A stretch of DNA of 64,000 nt from Caccoplasma sp905210875 (GTDB taxonomy: Bacteria > Bacteroidota > Bacteroidia > Bacteroidales > UBA11471): NCBI GenBank assembly GCA_963931635.1, contig OZ007034.1, positions 310,001-374,000 of the forward strand, read 5' to 3'. The stretch's first letter is position 1. Each line of letters begins with the position of its first letter. The notes beneath the pieces are model-generated. The model was not told the DNA's origin, searched no databases, and saw only the letters and a program-made list of their open reading frames with translations. Below, piece after piece: positions 27,633-37,353 of this stretch. Made by a program: the position numbers and the translations under genes.

Positions 27633-28919
27633 TTACGGACATTTATGGGTCATGATATCAAGGACGAGACGGTCGGTCTCATTCATTCCTTGTGCCCCAA
27701 TGCGGGTAAGGTTGTGTATCGTGCGGTCAACATCGTTCTCGACAATACCTTCGACAGCCGTCACGCAGGTATGCTCCATGGCCAGCATGGCCGAAAAGAC
27801 CGCCGTGGAAACCCCGCTCGTGAGTTTCATGGCACAACTCGGCTTGGCCCCGTCGCATATCATACCGGTGAGGTTGGCAACCATATTCTTCACGGCATAG
27901 GTTATCTCTTCATACCCTCCACCCATCAGATAGGTGATTCCGCAACTCGACCCCGTGGCGGCTACCACGCAACCACAGAGTGCCGAAAGGCGGCCAAGGC
28001 TCTGCTTGATATATATGACGGTAAGATGGCTCAGCGTAAGAGCCCGAATCATCTCCTCGCGGCTTTTCTTGTTTTCTTCGGCATAGACTACCACAGGCAG
28101 GGTGGCGGCAATGCCCTGATTTCCGCTGCCCGAATTACTCATGACTGGAATCATTGCACCGGCCATGCGGGCATCGCAAGCCCCCGACGTATAGGAGAGT
28201 ATGTGGGTAAAAACACTGTCGCCCATGACCCGACGTTCGTAATCGTCGCGCAGCGAACGACCCAGCGAGTGACCGTAACGGCCCTTGAAAGAGGCTTCGG
28301 CAGCAGCCTTGTTGAGACGGGCCGACTCCAAAATAAATTCTATCTCGTCGAGGGGAGCAGTAAGAGCAAAATCATACACTTTTCGCAAAGTGAGGCCGCA
28401 ATCATCATCGTCTTCCTCATCGGACGAAGAGGTACGGTGGTCGAGCAACACCTGACCGTTGCGCTCTTCATACACAAACGTGGTATGCCCGCCGGCTATA
28501 ATTGCCACAGCTTTGTCGCTACCGGCACAAACTATCACTTCGATGTAGAGTTTCTCTGAAATATCAGCTTTCAATTGTATGTCGATACGTTGTTCGGCAA
28601 TCAACTGTTTGCCCCGCTCCACATCTGCGGGGGTAATATCTTTGAGCACTTCGAGCTGGTAGTCGGGATTCCCGGCCAATGCACCAAGCGCCACAGCAAT
28701 GGGCAACCCTATCATATCCGTTCCCGGTATACCCACACCCATGGCGTTTTTCAGGATATTGGCACTCAACAGGACTTCAATTTTCTCAGGTACTTTTCCC
28801 AACAATCGTGCGGCTTTTGCCACACACAAAGCTACGGCAATCGGCTCGGTACAACCTATGGCCGGCACCACTTCCCGTTTTATCAGACGTATGATGGCGT
28901 CTCTTTCTGTTTTTTCCAT
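27633..28919 (-). CDS. L-cysteine desulfidase / serine dehydratase alpha-like protein (UPF0597, CyuA/YhaM family)
   Basis: 428 residues. Sequence features of the family include the N-terminal VPAIGCTEPIAVAL, the central MSNSGSGNQGIAATLPV, and ATGSSCGITYLMGGG and MICDGAKPSCAMK; the conserved cysteines are probably Fe-S ligands. Family members break down L-cysteine to pyruvate, ammonia and sulfide. No transporter gene (cyuP-like) is adjacent. I chose the ATG at 28919; an in-frame TTG at 28946 lies inside a promoter element. Substrate is assigned from family knowledge only. Confidence 0.8.
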   Translation of the reverse strand: MEKTERDAIIRLIKREVVPAIGCTEPIAVALCVAKAARLLGKVPEKIEVLLSANILKNAMGVGIPGTDMIGLPIAVALGALAGNPDYQLEVLKDITPADVERGKQLIAEQRIDIQLKADISEKLYIEVIVCAGSDKAVAIIAGGHTTFVYEERNGQVLLDHRTSSSDEEDDDDCGLTLRKVYDFALTAPLDEIEFILESARLNKAAAEASFKGRYGHSLGRSLRDDYERRVMGDSVFTHILSYTSGACDARMAGAMIPVMSNSGSGNQGIAATLPVVVYAEENKKSREEMIRALTLSHLTVIYIKQSLGRLSALCGCVVAATGSSCGITYLMGGGYEEITYAVKNMVANLTGMICDGAKPSCAMKLTSGVSTAVFSAMLAMEHTCVTAVEGIVENDVDRTIHNLTRIGAQGMNETDRLVLDIMTHKCP

Positions 28920-28943
28920 GTTTCGGATAGGTTTTTCTACGGA

Positions 28944-28951
28944 CAAAAATA
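28944..28951 (-). promoter_or_regulatory. Possible -7 element of the desulfidase-like gene
   Basis: TATTTTTG on the minus strand matches TAnnTTTG, 24 bases before the ATG at 28919. The -33 region is weak. Confidence 0.45.
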
Positions 28952-29034
28952 CGAAGAATGAGCCTAAATAAGAAATTTTATAACAAGAGATTTATAACTT
29001 CATAAAAAGATAAGGTTTCTCTGCCGTCCAACTA

Positions 29035-29796
29035 TCAAATATATAACTCACATTCTTTTCTTTCGGAGCATGCCTTTTTGAGCATCATGTTCACTATGGC
29101 AAGAAGTATCCCATTAACTTTTCTTGCATTATGTGGGCACACCGTAACGCAACGCATGCAAGAGATACAGGCACTCTTATTCACTTTCGAGGGATTGCAT
29201 TTGTCAATCGCGCCAACAGGACATTTTGAAACACAAATACCACAGACTGTACATGCCCGGGTGGCTCTGGGCACTATACCGGCCTTACCTCCTTTTTTGT
29301 AAGGTCTATGCCCAGGCACCACCGGCTCGGTATAATCTTTATGATTCAACTTCTCTCCAATCATGCCTGCAAATTCTTTCAATCTTTTATAATCATTTTC
29401 ATCGGGACGGTTGGTTGCATACCGATGAGCTATTGAATGTTCTGCAATGGCCGCAATAGCTGCAACAACAGAAAATCCGACTTGCCGCACACAATCCGAA
29501 AGCTCAAGTAAGGTATCGTCATAGGCCCGATTTCCATAAACACAAACGATGATTGCTTTTGCACCATTACCTCGAATCTGACCGATGCGCTCCGCGGCAG
29601 GAGCAGGCACACGCCCACCATAAGAGGGAACGGCAATTAGAGCGACATCTTCACTTGTAAGAGAAACTTGATGAAAGTTCTTTTGAGAATCGGACAAATC
29701 AATGCTTATAAATTCCTTGCTCCATTCTTTGGCCAGACATTCCGAAACCCTTTTTGTTCCACCTGTGGGGCTAAAACAGATTTCATAAATTTTCAT
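29035..29796 (-). CDS. EFR1-type flavodoxin/ferredoxin fusion protein
   Basis: 253 residues from the ATG at 29796 (a GTG eight codons upstream is possible). The N-terminal flavodoxin-like domain starts MKIYEICFSPTGGTKRV, where the Thr-Gly-Gly-Thr loop should bind FMN phosphate. Two 4Fe-4S ferredoxin motifs follow at about 189-235, CTVCGICVSKCP and CISCMRCVTVCP. It is a soluble electron-transfer protein of the EFR1 type; partner and substrate are unknown. It lies 86 bases downstream of the MDR gene on the same strand, possibly in one transcript with it and the HxlR regulator. Confidence 0.8.
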   Translation of the reverse strand: MKIYEICFSPTGGTKRVSECLAKEWSKEFISIDLSDSQKNFHQVSLTSEDVALIAVPSYGGRVPAPAAERIGQIRGNGAKAIIVCVYGNRAYDDTLLELSDCVRQVGFSVVAAIAAIAEHSIAHRYATNRPDENDYKRLKEFAGMIGEKLNHKDYTEPVVPGHRPYKKGGKAGIVPRATRACTVCGICVSKCPVGAIDKCNPSKVNKSACISCMRCVTVCPHNARKVNGILLAIVNMMLKKACSERKECELYI

Positions 29797-29882
29797 ATCT
29801 CGTATTTTTATTGTATCCACTTGTTCTTTCTCTATCAGCCAAAAAAAATTTCTTAGAATCTTTATTCCGATAGAAAGAGGTG

Positions 29883-30909
29883 TTATTGCACTCGAATCAC
29901 GACCTTCCCTTTAAGTGATCCTGTACCGACGAGCTGCAATGCTTCATTTACATCGGACAAAGAGAATATATGTGGATCTATCTCCGGAACGATTTCATTT
30001 TTTTCAACAATCTCTGTTACCTTGCCAAGTTGATTGCCATCTGACCGGACAAAGATGAATCGATACTCTTTATTCTGTTTTTCAGCGGCTTTGTCGTACT
30101 TGCGGCCAGCGATGGTAAACAAGGCTCTTTTAAACCACGAAAAGCCATTTTGCTCGGCAAACAACCTGTTTGGAGATGTTCGCAGGCTAAGCAATCGGCC
30201 ACCCGCTCTCAAAACAGAGAGTTCATGGGCAAACTCGGTTGCCCCCAATGTGTCTATGACATAGTCGATTGCAGACAGAATCTCCCAATAGTTTTCTTTC
30301 TTGTAATCGATATACCGATCGACACCCATTTGACAAAACTTTTCCCTGGAACGAGCATTTCCGGTTACAATGACATGTAGGCCCATTGCCTTAGCCATCG
30401 GTACGGCAATCTGCCCAAAACTTCCCGAAGCTCCAGTTATCAACAACGTATTGCCGGGTTGAACATTCAGTTCCTCGACAAGGCCCTGATAGGCAGTCAG
30501 CCCGGTCAAAGGAATTGCCGCCGCCGAAACAAAATCATATTCCGAAGGCATTTTGGCCACAGCTTTGCAGTCGACGGCAACATATTCGGCAAAGGCTCCT
30601 ATTTTCTTTATGGGAAGCCGCGTATAAACTTTATCGCCTACGTGAAAATCTTTTACTCCAACGCCGTCCTTCTCGACAATACCCGAACACTCATTTCCTA
30701 AGGTAAGGGGCATGGCATAATCCTGAATCAGTCTTACACGCCCGGAAGCAATCAGAATATCCACAGGATTAACAGCCGCAGCCTTTACCTGTATCAAAAC
30801 TTCATTTTCTTTTTATCAAAACTTCATTTTCTTTTGGTTCCGGTACAGGAATTTCATTGACTGTGACTCTTATTTCTTTTGCATACTTTTTTATCTGAGC
30901 AGCTTTCAT
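29883..30909 (-). pseudogene. MDR-family NADPH:quinone oxidoreductase-like gene, frameshifted by a 22-bp tandem duplication
   Basis: The gene starts at the ATG at 30909 and reads MKAAQIKKYAKEIRVT...EIPVPEPKENEVLIKRK, then stops after 35 codons. The rest of the protein (IQVKAAAVNPVDILIASG onward) continues in another frame from 30797 to 29883. The break coincides with a perfect 22-bp duplication at 30792-30835; removing one copy leaves 1005 bases, exactly a 334-residue MDR enzyme. That enzyme would have GNECSGIV, the NADP-binding ITGASGSFGQIAVPMAKAMG, and no zinc-ligand lobe. It probably reduces quinones or reactive carbonyls. The gene may be dead, or switchable by loss of a repeat. A TTG just after the premature stop could restart a protein lacking 31 N-terminal residues. 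Confidence 0.85.
30792..30835 (-). repeat. Perfect 22-bp tandem duplication inside the MDR gene
   Basis: Two adjacent identical 22-base units (30792-30813 and 30814-30835), each containing GAAAATGAAGTTTTGATA on the coding strand. A unit of 22 shifts the reading frame by one base, so gain or loss of a unit by slipped replication turns the gene off or on. Confidence 0.95.
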
Positions 30910-30932
30910 TTCTTCACTTTTTTAATAAGTCT

Positions 30933-31313
30933 TCATTCGTCTTTGGCCTTGAATACTCTACGATCATGCATGATACTATCCATGTTATCAACGGCCCACT
31001 GTAACAGTGAATCAAGAACAGGTTTCAAGGCTTTCGTTCTTTCTGTCAGAGCATATTCCACGCGAGGAGGAATCTCCGGAAAGACAGTCCGCGTTATGTA
31101 TCCATCCGCTTCCAGGGTGCGCAAAGTCATGGTCAGCATTCGTTGTGAAATGTCGGGCATCTGTTGCTTTAACTCTTTAAAACGCATACATTCTCTACCC
31201 GAACGGTCGAGAATGTATATGACCAGCAAGGCCCACTTATCACATAATCTCGCCAAAACATTCCTTACAGGACAAGCCGGAAACATAGCATCTTGTATTG
31301 TCGAGCGTTTCAT
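30933..31313 (-). CDS. HxlR-family transcriptional regulator
   Basis: 126 residues. One winged-helix domain with the family pattern: the near-N-terminal Cys in CPVRNVLARLCDKWALLVIY, then RFKELKQQMPDISQRMLTMTLRTLEADGYI and the wing RVEYALTERTKALKPVLDSL. HxlR proteins often sense electrophiles or quinones through that cysteine and control a neighbouring oxidoreductase. Here the MDR gene follows by 23 bases in the same direction, which fits. An inverted repeat over its own promoter suggests autoregulation. Confidence 0.9.
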   Translation of the reverse strand: MKRSTIQDAMFPACPVRNVLARLCDKWALLVIYILDRSGRECMRFKELKQQMPDISQRMLTMTLRTLEADGYITRTVFPEIPPRVEYALTERTKALKPVLDSLLQWAVDNMDSIMHDRRVFKAKDE

Positions 31314-31361
31314 CTCTTTTCTGTTTTATATAACCTCCTAAAATGACTACTTACTTCTTTG

Positions 31362-31410
31362 CAAAGATAACAAACAATATTTTAAATCCTAGGTATATTT
31401 TTATTCCTAG
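31362..31410 (-). promoter_or_regulatory. Promoter and putative operator of the HxlR gene
   Basis: On the minus strand the -7 element TATCTTTG is at 31362-31369. Where the -33 box should be lies an inverted repeat, CTAGGTATA-N4-TATTCCTAG (31389-31410), with one mismatch. A dimeric HxlR-type repressor bound there would block polymerase. Confidence 0.5.
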
Positions 31411-31658
31411 AACTAATTATTATAGTAAATTATTTACAGAGAACATATATATTATTGATAATCATAAATATAGTTTTCTCATTTCGTCTCACCTCTTCCC
31501 CGAAAATTCTTTTCATAAGCCAATAGTTGTAACAAAAAAAACGACAAATCACAAAGTCACGAACAAAAAGCTCATTATACTATTCGCGCTACTGCCAACT
31601 TTCATTATGGGGGTAGAATATAAGTCCGGCACAGTCAAACTCGAAAAGTTATTTCTGC
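31411..31658. other. AT-rich spacer upstream of the macroglobulin gene
   Basis: Part of the 452-base gap between hxlR and the macroglobulin gene. It holds a 108-codon plus-strand frame (31343-31669) with low-complexity, Lys/Ile/Asn-rich content and no recognisable motif; I do not believe it is a gene. No other structure is seen. Confidence 0.5.
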
Positions 31659-31689
31659 TTGTATCGTGACTCTTCTTTTCGTATATTTG
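31659..31689 (+). promoter_or_regulatory. Bacteroidetes-type promoter of the macroglobulin gene
   Basis: -33 TTG (31659-31661), exactly 20 bases, -7 TATATTTG (31682-31689). Leader of about 70 bases to the ATG at 31766. Confidence 0.75.
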
Positions 31690-31765
31690 TCACTATAACA
31701 TTCGAAGAACCGTAAAATCCACCGCATTTCCGAGTCTTCCTTTTCTACGCATAACATTTCTTGCC

Positions 31766-34700
31766 ATGAATTACAGAAACATCTTCAAACTTATCATATT
31801 TCTTTTTCTCCTGCCGGCATTGGCACAACCGACAGTCGGTCGGGAGCGACCCGAAAATCCGACTGACAGCCTGCGCCTCTCCAGAGAGCGCCTTGAAAAG
31901 GCGCTCGACAGAAAAGCATACCCGGCAGCGACCGGCTACCTCATCGACGGCTGCGAATACCAGTTGCTCTTGACCGAAGACAGTCTGCCGTCGCTGATTG
32001 CATATATCGACACACAAGCACGACTCTGCCCCGACACGGCCTCACAATCGTTGCTGTACGGCTACGAAGCATCGTTGCTGCACCGCTACTACGAACGCCA
32101 TAGCGGGGCCATACAGCAACGGGGAAGGTTGGCCGAACCGCCGGCCGATATGCGGGAATGGGACACCGAAAGCTTTGCGGCCGCCATCATAGACCTGACC
32201 GAGCAGTCGTTACAAGCCGAAAAACTTCTCTTCTCAACCCCGTGTTCCCGCTTTCCGTTTCTGCCTGCAGGCGATACGCCGGACCATCGGCAGGAAGCAA
32301 CCGTTTATGATTTTTTGGCCCAGCAGGCCATCGACATGTACCGGGCTCTGATAGCCCGATACCCCACCCCGTTGGTATCCGAAGAGTGGCTGCTCCGCAT
32401 CGACACTACCATGCTGTCAAGCCCGGAAGGGTCGCTGAGCCACAACCTGCGTCGCCGTATCATCGGACTCTACGACCGGCTCTGCGCCCTGCGCAGCGAC
32501 ACGCCGCAATCGCCATTCGTTTTTCTCGCACGCCTCAACCGCGAACGCTTCCTGCAAGAGCAGGCTCCCGACTCGGCCTACGCGGGCCGACTGCTCGCGC
32601 TCTACCGGACGTATGAGACACTGCCCCTCTCGACCGAAGCACTGATATCTGCCGGAGAGGTAATGACACCCCAAACGCCACAACTCGAAGAGTGGCTCTC
32701 GGCCTGCGAAAGCCAGATGGATCGATACGCCGGCTACCCCCGTATCGGCTGCCTGCGAAATCTCTACCTGAGCCTTACCGCCCCGCTCTTTTACGCGACT
32801 GTTCCCGAAGTGATATATCCGGGGAGGGAGACATCGTTTGCATACTCCTACTCCCGGGCCGACAGCGTGGTCATGCACCTTTTTGCCCACCAGGACTCCA
32901 CCCCGCTCCTGTCGCGACACCTCACCGTGACCGACACCCGGATAGGAGAGACAAAAGAGGATGAAGCTCTCCTGCCGGCTCTTGCACCGGGCCGCTACCG
33001 CATCAGATTCGACATAGACGGGAAGGTTGCCACCTCGGCCAAAGCCCAATTTTCGGTATCGGCGCTTTTTGCCTACACACAGAACTGCCCGGGCAACGGG
33101 TCGGCCCGCATCATTGTAACCGACGGCACGTCGGGCGCACCGCAAAGCGACAGCCCGGTGAACCTGTACACAGCCTCGCCCCGCTATTCCGACCACTATA
33201 TCCTGCTCAAAACACTATCGACCGACAGTAACGGACTGCTCTCTATCGACGACCGGGAAGTGGTAGCGTTCCGACCCGTGTCGGCCGGCGACACGCTATA
33301 CCCGATCAGCCGACTGACCGTGGGCTCGACCTACTATCACCAGCCATCGGGCGAGGAAATATGCACCGCGCTCTTTACCGACCGCGCCATATACCGTCCC
33401 GGCGACACCCTGCATTTTGCCGGCATCGTCTTTTCGCGGGGAGCTGCCGAAAGTCGTGCCGTCGCCGGCGAGAGCCAGACGGTTGAGCTGTACGGTCCCA
33501 ACGGGAAAATTGCCGAGTGTGCGGTCGAGAGCGACGCCTACGGCTCGTTCGCGGGAGAATTTGTCCTGCCGAAACAGAGTTCGGGCTACTTCCGCCTGCA
33601 AGGATACAACGGCAGCCAAGGCATACAGGTGGCCGAATACAAAAAAGGTACTTTCGACATAACACTCGACACCCCGGCCCCCTCCTACTTCTCGGGCTGT
33701 CCCATCACATTGTCGGGTCGCGTTATCGGCTATGCGGGAGAGGCCATTGCCCACGCCGCCGTCAATTTCCAAATCAAGGAGTCGTTCTATTTCCGCGGGA
33801 CCCGAGAGGGACAGACCCTGTCGGGCATGACGGTATCCGATGCCGAAGGTCGGTTCAGGCTCACTTTCCAGCCACAACCCGCCGCTCACCGCACCTCTTA
33901 TCGCATGTACCAGGCCGAGTTCTCTGCCACAGCCGCCAACGGCGAGACACAGCGTGTGCAACTTGTGTTCGGCGTAACAGACCAGCCTCTGCTATTGGAG
34001 CTGAACCTGCCGGAACGGCACGACAAGAAAGAACCCCTCTCCCTCTCGCCCTCCGTAACGGCCGCCCCCAACGCTTCGCCGGTTGCCGATTGCCGCTACG
34101 AGATTTTCGCCCTGCAACCACCTGCCGACGCGATAGAAGAGACGGGCGTCTTCTCCGAGAGCCGCTACGACTCGCTGACCAACGGACGGTGCGTCGCCTC
34201 GGGTCGGATAACGGAAGGAGAGAGCGTGCGGCTGAAAACCAGACAATGGGCTTCGGGCCTGTACCGCGTAGTGATAAGAGCCACCAACCGGGATGGGGCA
34301 ACCGACAGCCTCTCCCGCCACATCATTCTCTACGGAAGCAAAGACACACAGCCGCCCCTGCCGACATCCCTTTGGGTACCCCTGCGGGAGATAACGGTGC
34401 GCGAGGGAGAGACCGTGAAGATTCCCTGCGGAACAAGCCTCGCCGACGTGTCGCTCCTCGTCCAGCTGTTTGAGCAGGGCGAGATGAAGACCTGCTTCCG
34501 AAAAACCATCGACCGGGAAAATATCGAGCTCGATATTCCCGCCCATACGGCATCTGACGGTCCGCTCACCCTTATGCTATCACTGGTCAAGGAGAACCGC
34601 CTCTACACCTCGGAGGTCGTGGTGCGGAGAGAGAGACCCGACCGCACATTGCAGATTGTTCCCCGCACCTTCCGCGACCGCATCGGCAGCGGAAGCCATG

Positions 34701-37351
34701 AAACGTGGACGTTCCGTCTGAAAGAGAGCCGGGGCAAAGCGGTGCAGGCCCGCCTCATCGCCACCCTGTACGACCAGGCCCTCGACGCCATCGTGCCCCA
34801 TTCGTGGTCGTTCTCGCCCTACGTCGTATCCTTCCCCACACCGGTCTATACCCAGTCGCCCGGGCAACAGTACCTCTCGGCCCACACAGTGGCCGACGAA
34901 GAGTGCCCCGCCAACGGCCGGTACAACGAGTGGCTCGCTGGTCGCTACGGGCAACGGTTGTCGGTCAACGCCCTCGCCCGACCGGGTTTGCGGGCCGACG
35001 CGACGCTTCTGGCATCGGCAAAAACCGAGAGCCGGCTGTCGACCGACGAAAACGGGAGTGCCGTTCCGTCCCTGCGCCGGGATTTCAGAGAGACAGCCTT
35101 TTTCTATCCGCAACTTGAAAGCAACAAGAGAGGCTTTGTCGACCTCTCCTTCACCCTCCCCGACAGCCACACCTCATGGAAACTGATACTGCTGGCCGTT
35201 ACAGAAGATATGCACAACGGTCTCTACACCGACACGATTGTCGCCTCGAAGCCGCTCATGGTATTTCCCAACCTGCCCCGGTTTGCCCGCATCGGCGACC
35301 GGGTAACCATAGCGACACGCCTCGGCAACACCACCGGGAAAACCTACAAAGGCCGACTGTCGATGGAGCTGTTCAACCCGGAGAACGACTCGCTGCTGTT
35401 CCGTAGCGAGATACCGTTCGAGACCGCACCCGGCGAGACACAAAGTCTCCCGATGAATTTCCCGACCGAGCGATGGAGCCAAATGCCGTATGTGGGTGTG
35501 CGCATCGTCGCCACCGCCGACGACGGCACCTCCGACGGCGAACAGCGCCTGCTGCCGCTGTTGCCCCGGCAGATATTCCTGACCGAAACTGCCTCACCCG
35601 AGAAACGCGGCAAAGAGGGGTATGCCATCGAAATGCAGAGTATTCTCACGCCGCCCGAGGGCGAAAGCCTCTTCGACGTCACGCTGAGCTATGCCCCCTC
35701 GCCCCTGTGGTTTGTGGTGCAGGCTCTACCGGGACTCACCGAGCAGCCCGACGAGAACTCCACCCCCGACCTTTTGGCCGCCTTCTACGGCAACACGCTG
35801 GCCGAAGCACTGGTGATGCAGAACCCCGAATTTGCAGCGGCCATCGCCTCGCAAAGCCATGCGGCCGACACCCTCACCTCGCCCCTCTCGCAAAATGCAT
35901 CGCTCAAAATGGTTCTGCTCGAAGAGACCCCCTGGCTTCTTGAAGCCCGCACCGAGGACGAACGCATCGGACGTCTGGCCGGGCTCCTCGACCGCAAACG
36001 CTGCGTCGCGGCCCAACATCATGCGCTGCAACAGTTGCTTGCCTTGCAAAACGACGATGGCGGATTTCCGTGGAGAAAAGGCATGATAAGCCACATCGGG
36101 CAGACACTCTCGGTCATGGAACACTACGTCAATCTCTACCGGCGAGGAGTGCTCAGCGAAGACGAATCGCACGTGCAGCTCTACTCCCGGGCCATGAGCT
36201 ACCTCAGCCGCAATCTGGTGGGCGACACCGCACGGATAAGGCAACAAGAAGAGGTATCGGTGCAACAGCTCCGCTACCTAGCCTTGCAGGCGGCATTCCC
36301 GCAAACACTCACCGAGAACGAAGAGGCCGGATACGCCCTGCTGTATGACAGGGCTACCCGCAACTGGCGACAAGCCGGTCTCATCGGAAAAGCTCTCACG
36401 GCCCGTCTGCTTTTCGACAGCAGCCGGAAAGAGAATGCTCACCGCATCGTCGCTTCGCTCATCGGCTACTCCACCTCCCACGACGGAGCAACGACATGGG
36501 CTCAGGATAATATAGAGGGAAATTCTCCGACAGGCGACATCGCACGACATACTCTGCTCATGGAGACCATCGCCCGGATTCAGCCCGACAACAAACGCCT
36601 GCCCGAGATGGCGGCCTGGCTACTGCAACAAAAAGAGGCACGCGACTGGGGTACGACACCGGTTACCCTCGACGCCTTATCGGCTCTGACCGCCTACGGA
36701 GGGCTCTCGCTCGATCCCACGGAAGAGACGGCGACCATCGTTTGGGGCAACGATACCGTGGCGGCCCCGCGTCATACCTACGGCTACATACAGTTGAGCC
36801 GCCGGGGCGAGACGGCAGAGGCCGGACTGGGACGTGTATTCTTCCCGGCCAAGCATAACGAGGGGCCGGGCCAGCGGCCTTGGGCCGGACTGTACCGGCG
36901 CTATTTTGCCGATGCCGACAAGATTGTGAAACGGGGCAACGGCATATCGCTTGAAAAACGTCTGTACATCGTGCGGGGCGACTCGCTCATCGCACTGTCC
37001 GAAGCGACACCCCGCGTCGGCGACAAGGTGGAGACACAGTTCATCGTCTCTGCCGAGCGCGACCTCGACTTTGTGGTCATCAAAGACCACCGGGCCGCCT
37101 GTCTCGAACCGGCCGACCAGACCTCGGAAAGGGTTTTGGCCGGATACATTTCGGCCCTGAGAGAGACCCGCGATGCAGCCACACACTTCTACATCGAACA
37201 CCTGCCCAAAGGGCTCCATGTCCTGACCTACGAGGCCTACATCGACCGCACGGGCAGCTACCTCGACGGCAGTGCCGCCCTGCAATGCCTCTATGCCCCC
37301 CAGGCAACAGCCCATAGCCGGGGCAGCCGCATCGACATCGGCGGGAAATAA
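31766..37351 (+). CDS. Alpha-2-macroglobulin family protein, large bacterial type, no thioester motif
   Basis: 1861 residues. A signal peptide (about 1-20) precedes an N-terminal helical region. MG domains follow; FTDRAIYRPGDTLHFAGIVFSR (about 540) is the MG2 hallmark. AFFYPQLESNKRGFVDLSFTLPDSHTSWKL (about 1110) marks the A2M domain. The thioester-domain-like helical region is near 1320-1650. Related proteins trap host or rival proteases in the periplasm through a CxEQ thioester. No CxEQ occurs anywhere in this sequence; the expected place reads LTEQPDENSTP, so it would trap without covalent linkage or serve another role. No pbpC partner is adjacent. It is convergent with the next gene, with stops 2 bases apart. 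Confidence 0.85.
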   Translation: MNYRNIFKLIIFLFLLPALAQPTVGRERPENPTDSLRLSRERLEKALDRKAYPAATGYLIDGCEYQLLLTEDSLPSLIAYIDTQARLCPDTASQSLLYGYEASLLHRYYERHSGAIQQRGRLAEPPADMREWDTESFAAAIIDLTEQSLQAEKLLFSTPCSRFPFLPAGDTPDHRQEATVYDFLAQQAIDMYRALIARYPTPLVSEEWLLRIDTTMLSSPEGSLSHNLRRRIIGLYDRLCALRSDTPQSPFVFLARLNRERFLQEQAPDSAYAGRLLALYRTYETLPLSTEALISAGEVMTPQTPQLEEWLSACESQMDRYAGYPRIGCLRNLYLSLTAPLFYATVPEVIYPGRETSFAYSYSRADSVVMHLFAHQDSTPLLSRHLTVTDTRIGETKEDEALLPALAPGRYRIRFDIDGKVATSAKAQFSVSALFAYTQNCPGNGSARIIVTDGTSGAPQSDSPVNLYTASPRYSDHYILLKTLSTDSNGLLSIDDREVVAFRPVSAGDTLYPISRLTVGSTYYHQPSGEEICTALFTDRAIYRPGDTLHFAGIVFSRGAAESRAVAGESQTVELYGPNGKIAECAVESDAYGSFAGEFVLPKQSSGYFRLQGYNGSQGIQVAEYKKGTFDITLDTPAPSYFSGCPITLSGRVIGYAGEAIAHAAVNFQIKESFYFRGTREGQTLSGMTVSDAEGRFRLTFQPQPAAHRTSYRMYQAEFSATAANGETQRVQLVFGVTDQPLLLELNLPERHDKKEPLSLSPSVTAAPNASPVADCRYEIFALQPPADAIEETGVFSESRYDSLTNGRCVASGRITEGESVRLKTRQWASGLYRVVIRATNRDGATDSLSRHIILYGSKDTQPPLPTSLWVPLREITVREGETVKIPCGTSLADVSLLVQLFEQGEMKTCFRKTIDRENIELDIPAHTASDGPLTLMLSLVKENRLYTSEVVVRRERPDRTLQIVPRTFRDRIGSGSHETWTFRLKESRGKAVQARLIATLYDQALDAIVPHSWSFSPYVVSFPTPVYTQSPGQQYLSAHTVADEECPANGRYNEWLAGRYGQRLSVNALARPGLRADATLLASAKTESRLSTDENGSAVPSLRRDFRETAFFYPQLESNKRGFVDLSFTLPDSHTSWKLILLAVTEDMHNGLYTDTIVASKPLMVFPNLPRFARIGDRVTIATRLGNTTGKTYKGRLSMELFNPENDSLLFRSEIPFETAPGETQSLPMNFPTERWSQMPYVGVRIVATADDGTSDGEQRLLPLLPRQIFLTETASPEKRGKEGYAIEMQSILTPPEGESLFDVTLSYAPSPLWFVVQALPGLTEQPDENSTPDLLAAFYGNTLAEALVMQNPEFAAAIASQSHAADTLTSPLSQNASLKMVLLEETPWLLEARTEDERIGRLAGLLDRKRCVAAQHHALQQLLALQNDDGGFPWRKGMISHIGQTLSVMEHYVNLYRRGVLSEDESHVQLYSRAMSYLSRNLVGDTARIRQQEEVSVQQLRYLALQAAFPQTLTENEEAGYALLYDRATRNWRQAGLIGKALTARLLFDSSRKENAHRIVASLIGYSTSHDGATTWAQDNIEGNSPTGDIARHTLLMETIARIQPDNKRLPEMAAWLLQQKEARDWGTTPVTLDALSALTAYGGLSLDPTEETATIVWGNDTVAAPRHTYGYIQLSRRGETAEAGLGRVFFPAKHNEGPGQRPWAGLYRRYFADADKIVKRGNGISLEKRLYIVRGDSLIALSEATPRVGDKVETQFIVSAERDLDFVVIKDHRAACLEPADQTSERVLAGYISALRETRDAATHFYIEHLPKGLHVLTYEAYIDRTGSYLDGSAALQCLYAPQATAHSRGSRIDIGGK

Positions 37352-37353
37352 GA

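Noticed and set aside
31343..31669. 108-codon plus-strand frame upstream of the macroglobulin gene
   Set aside because: It overlaps the HxlR promoter and operator and the macroglobulin -33 region, and its composition is that of random AT-rich DNA. No family is recognisable.
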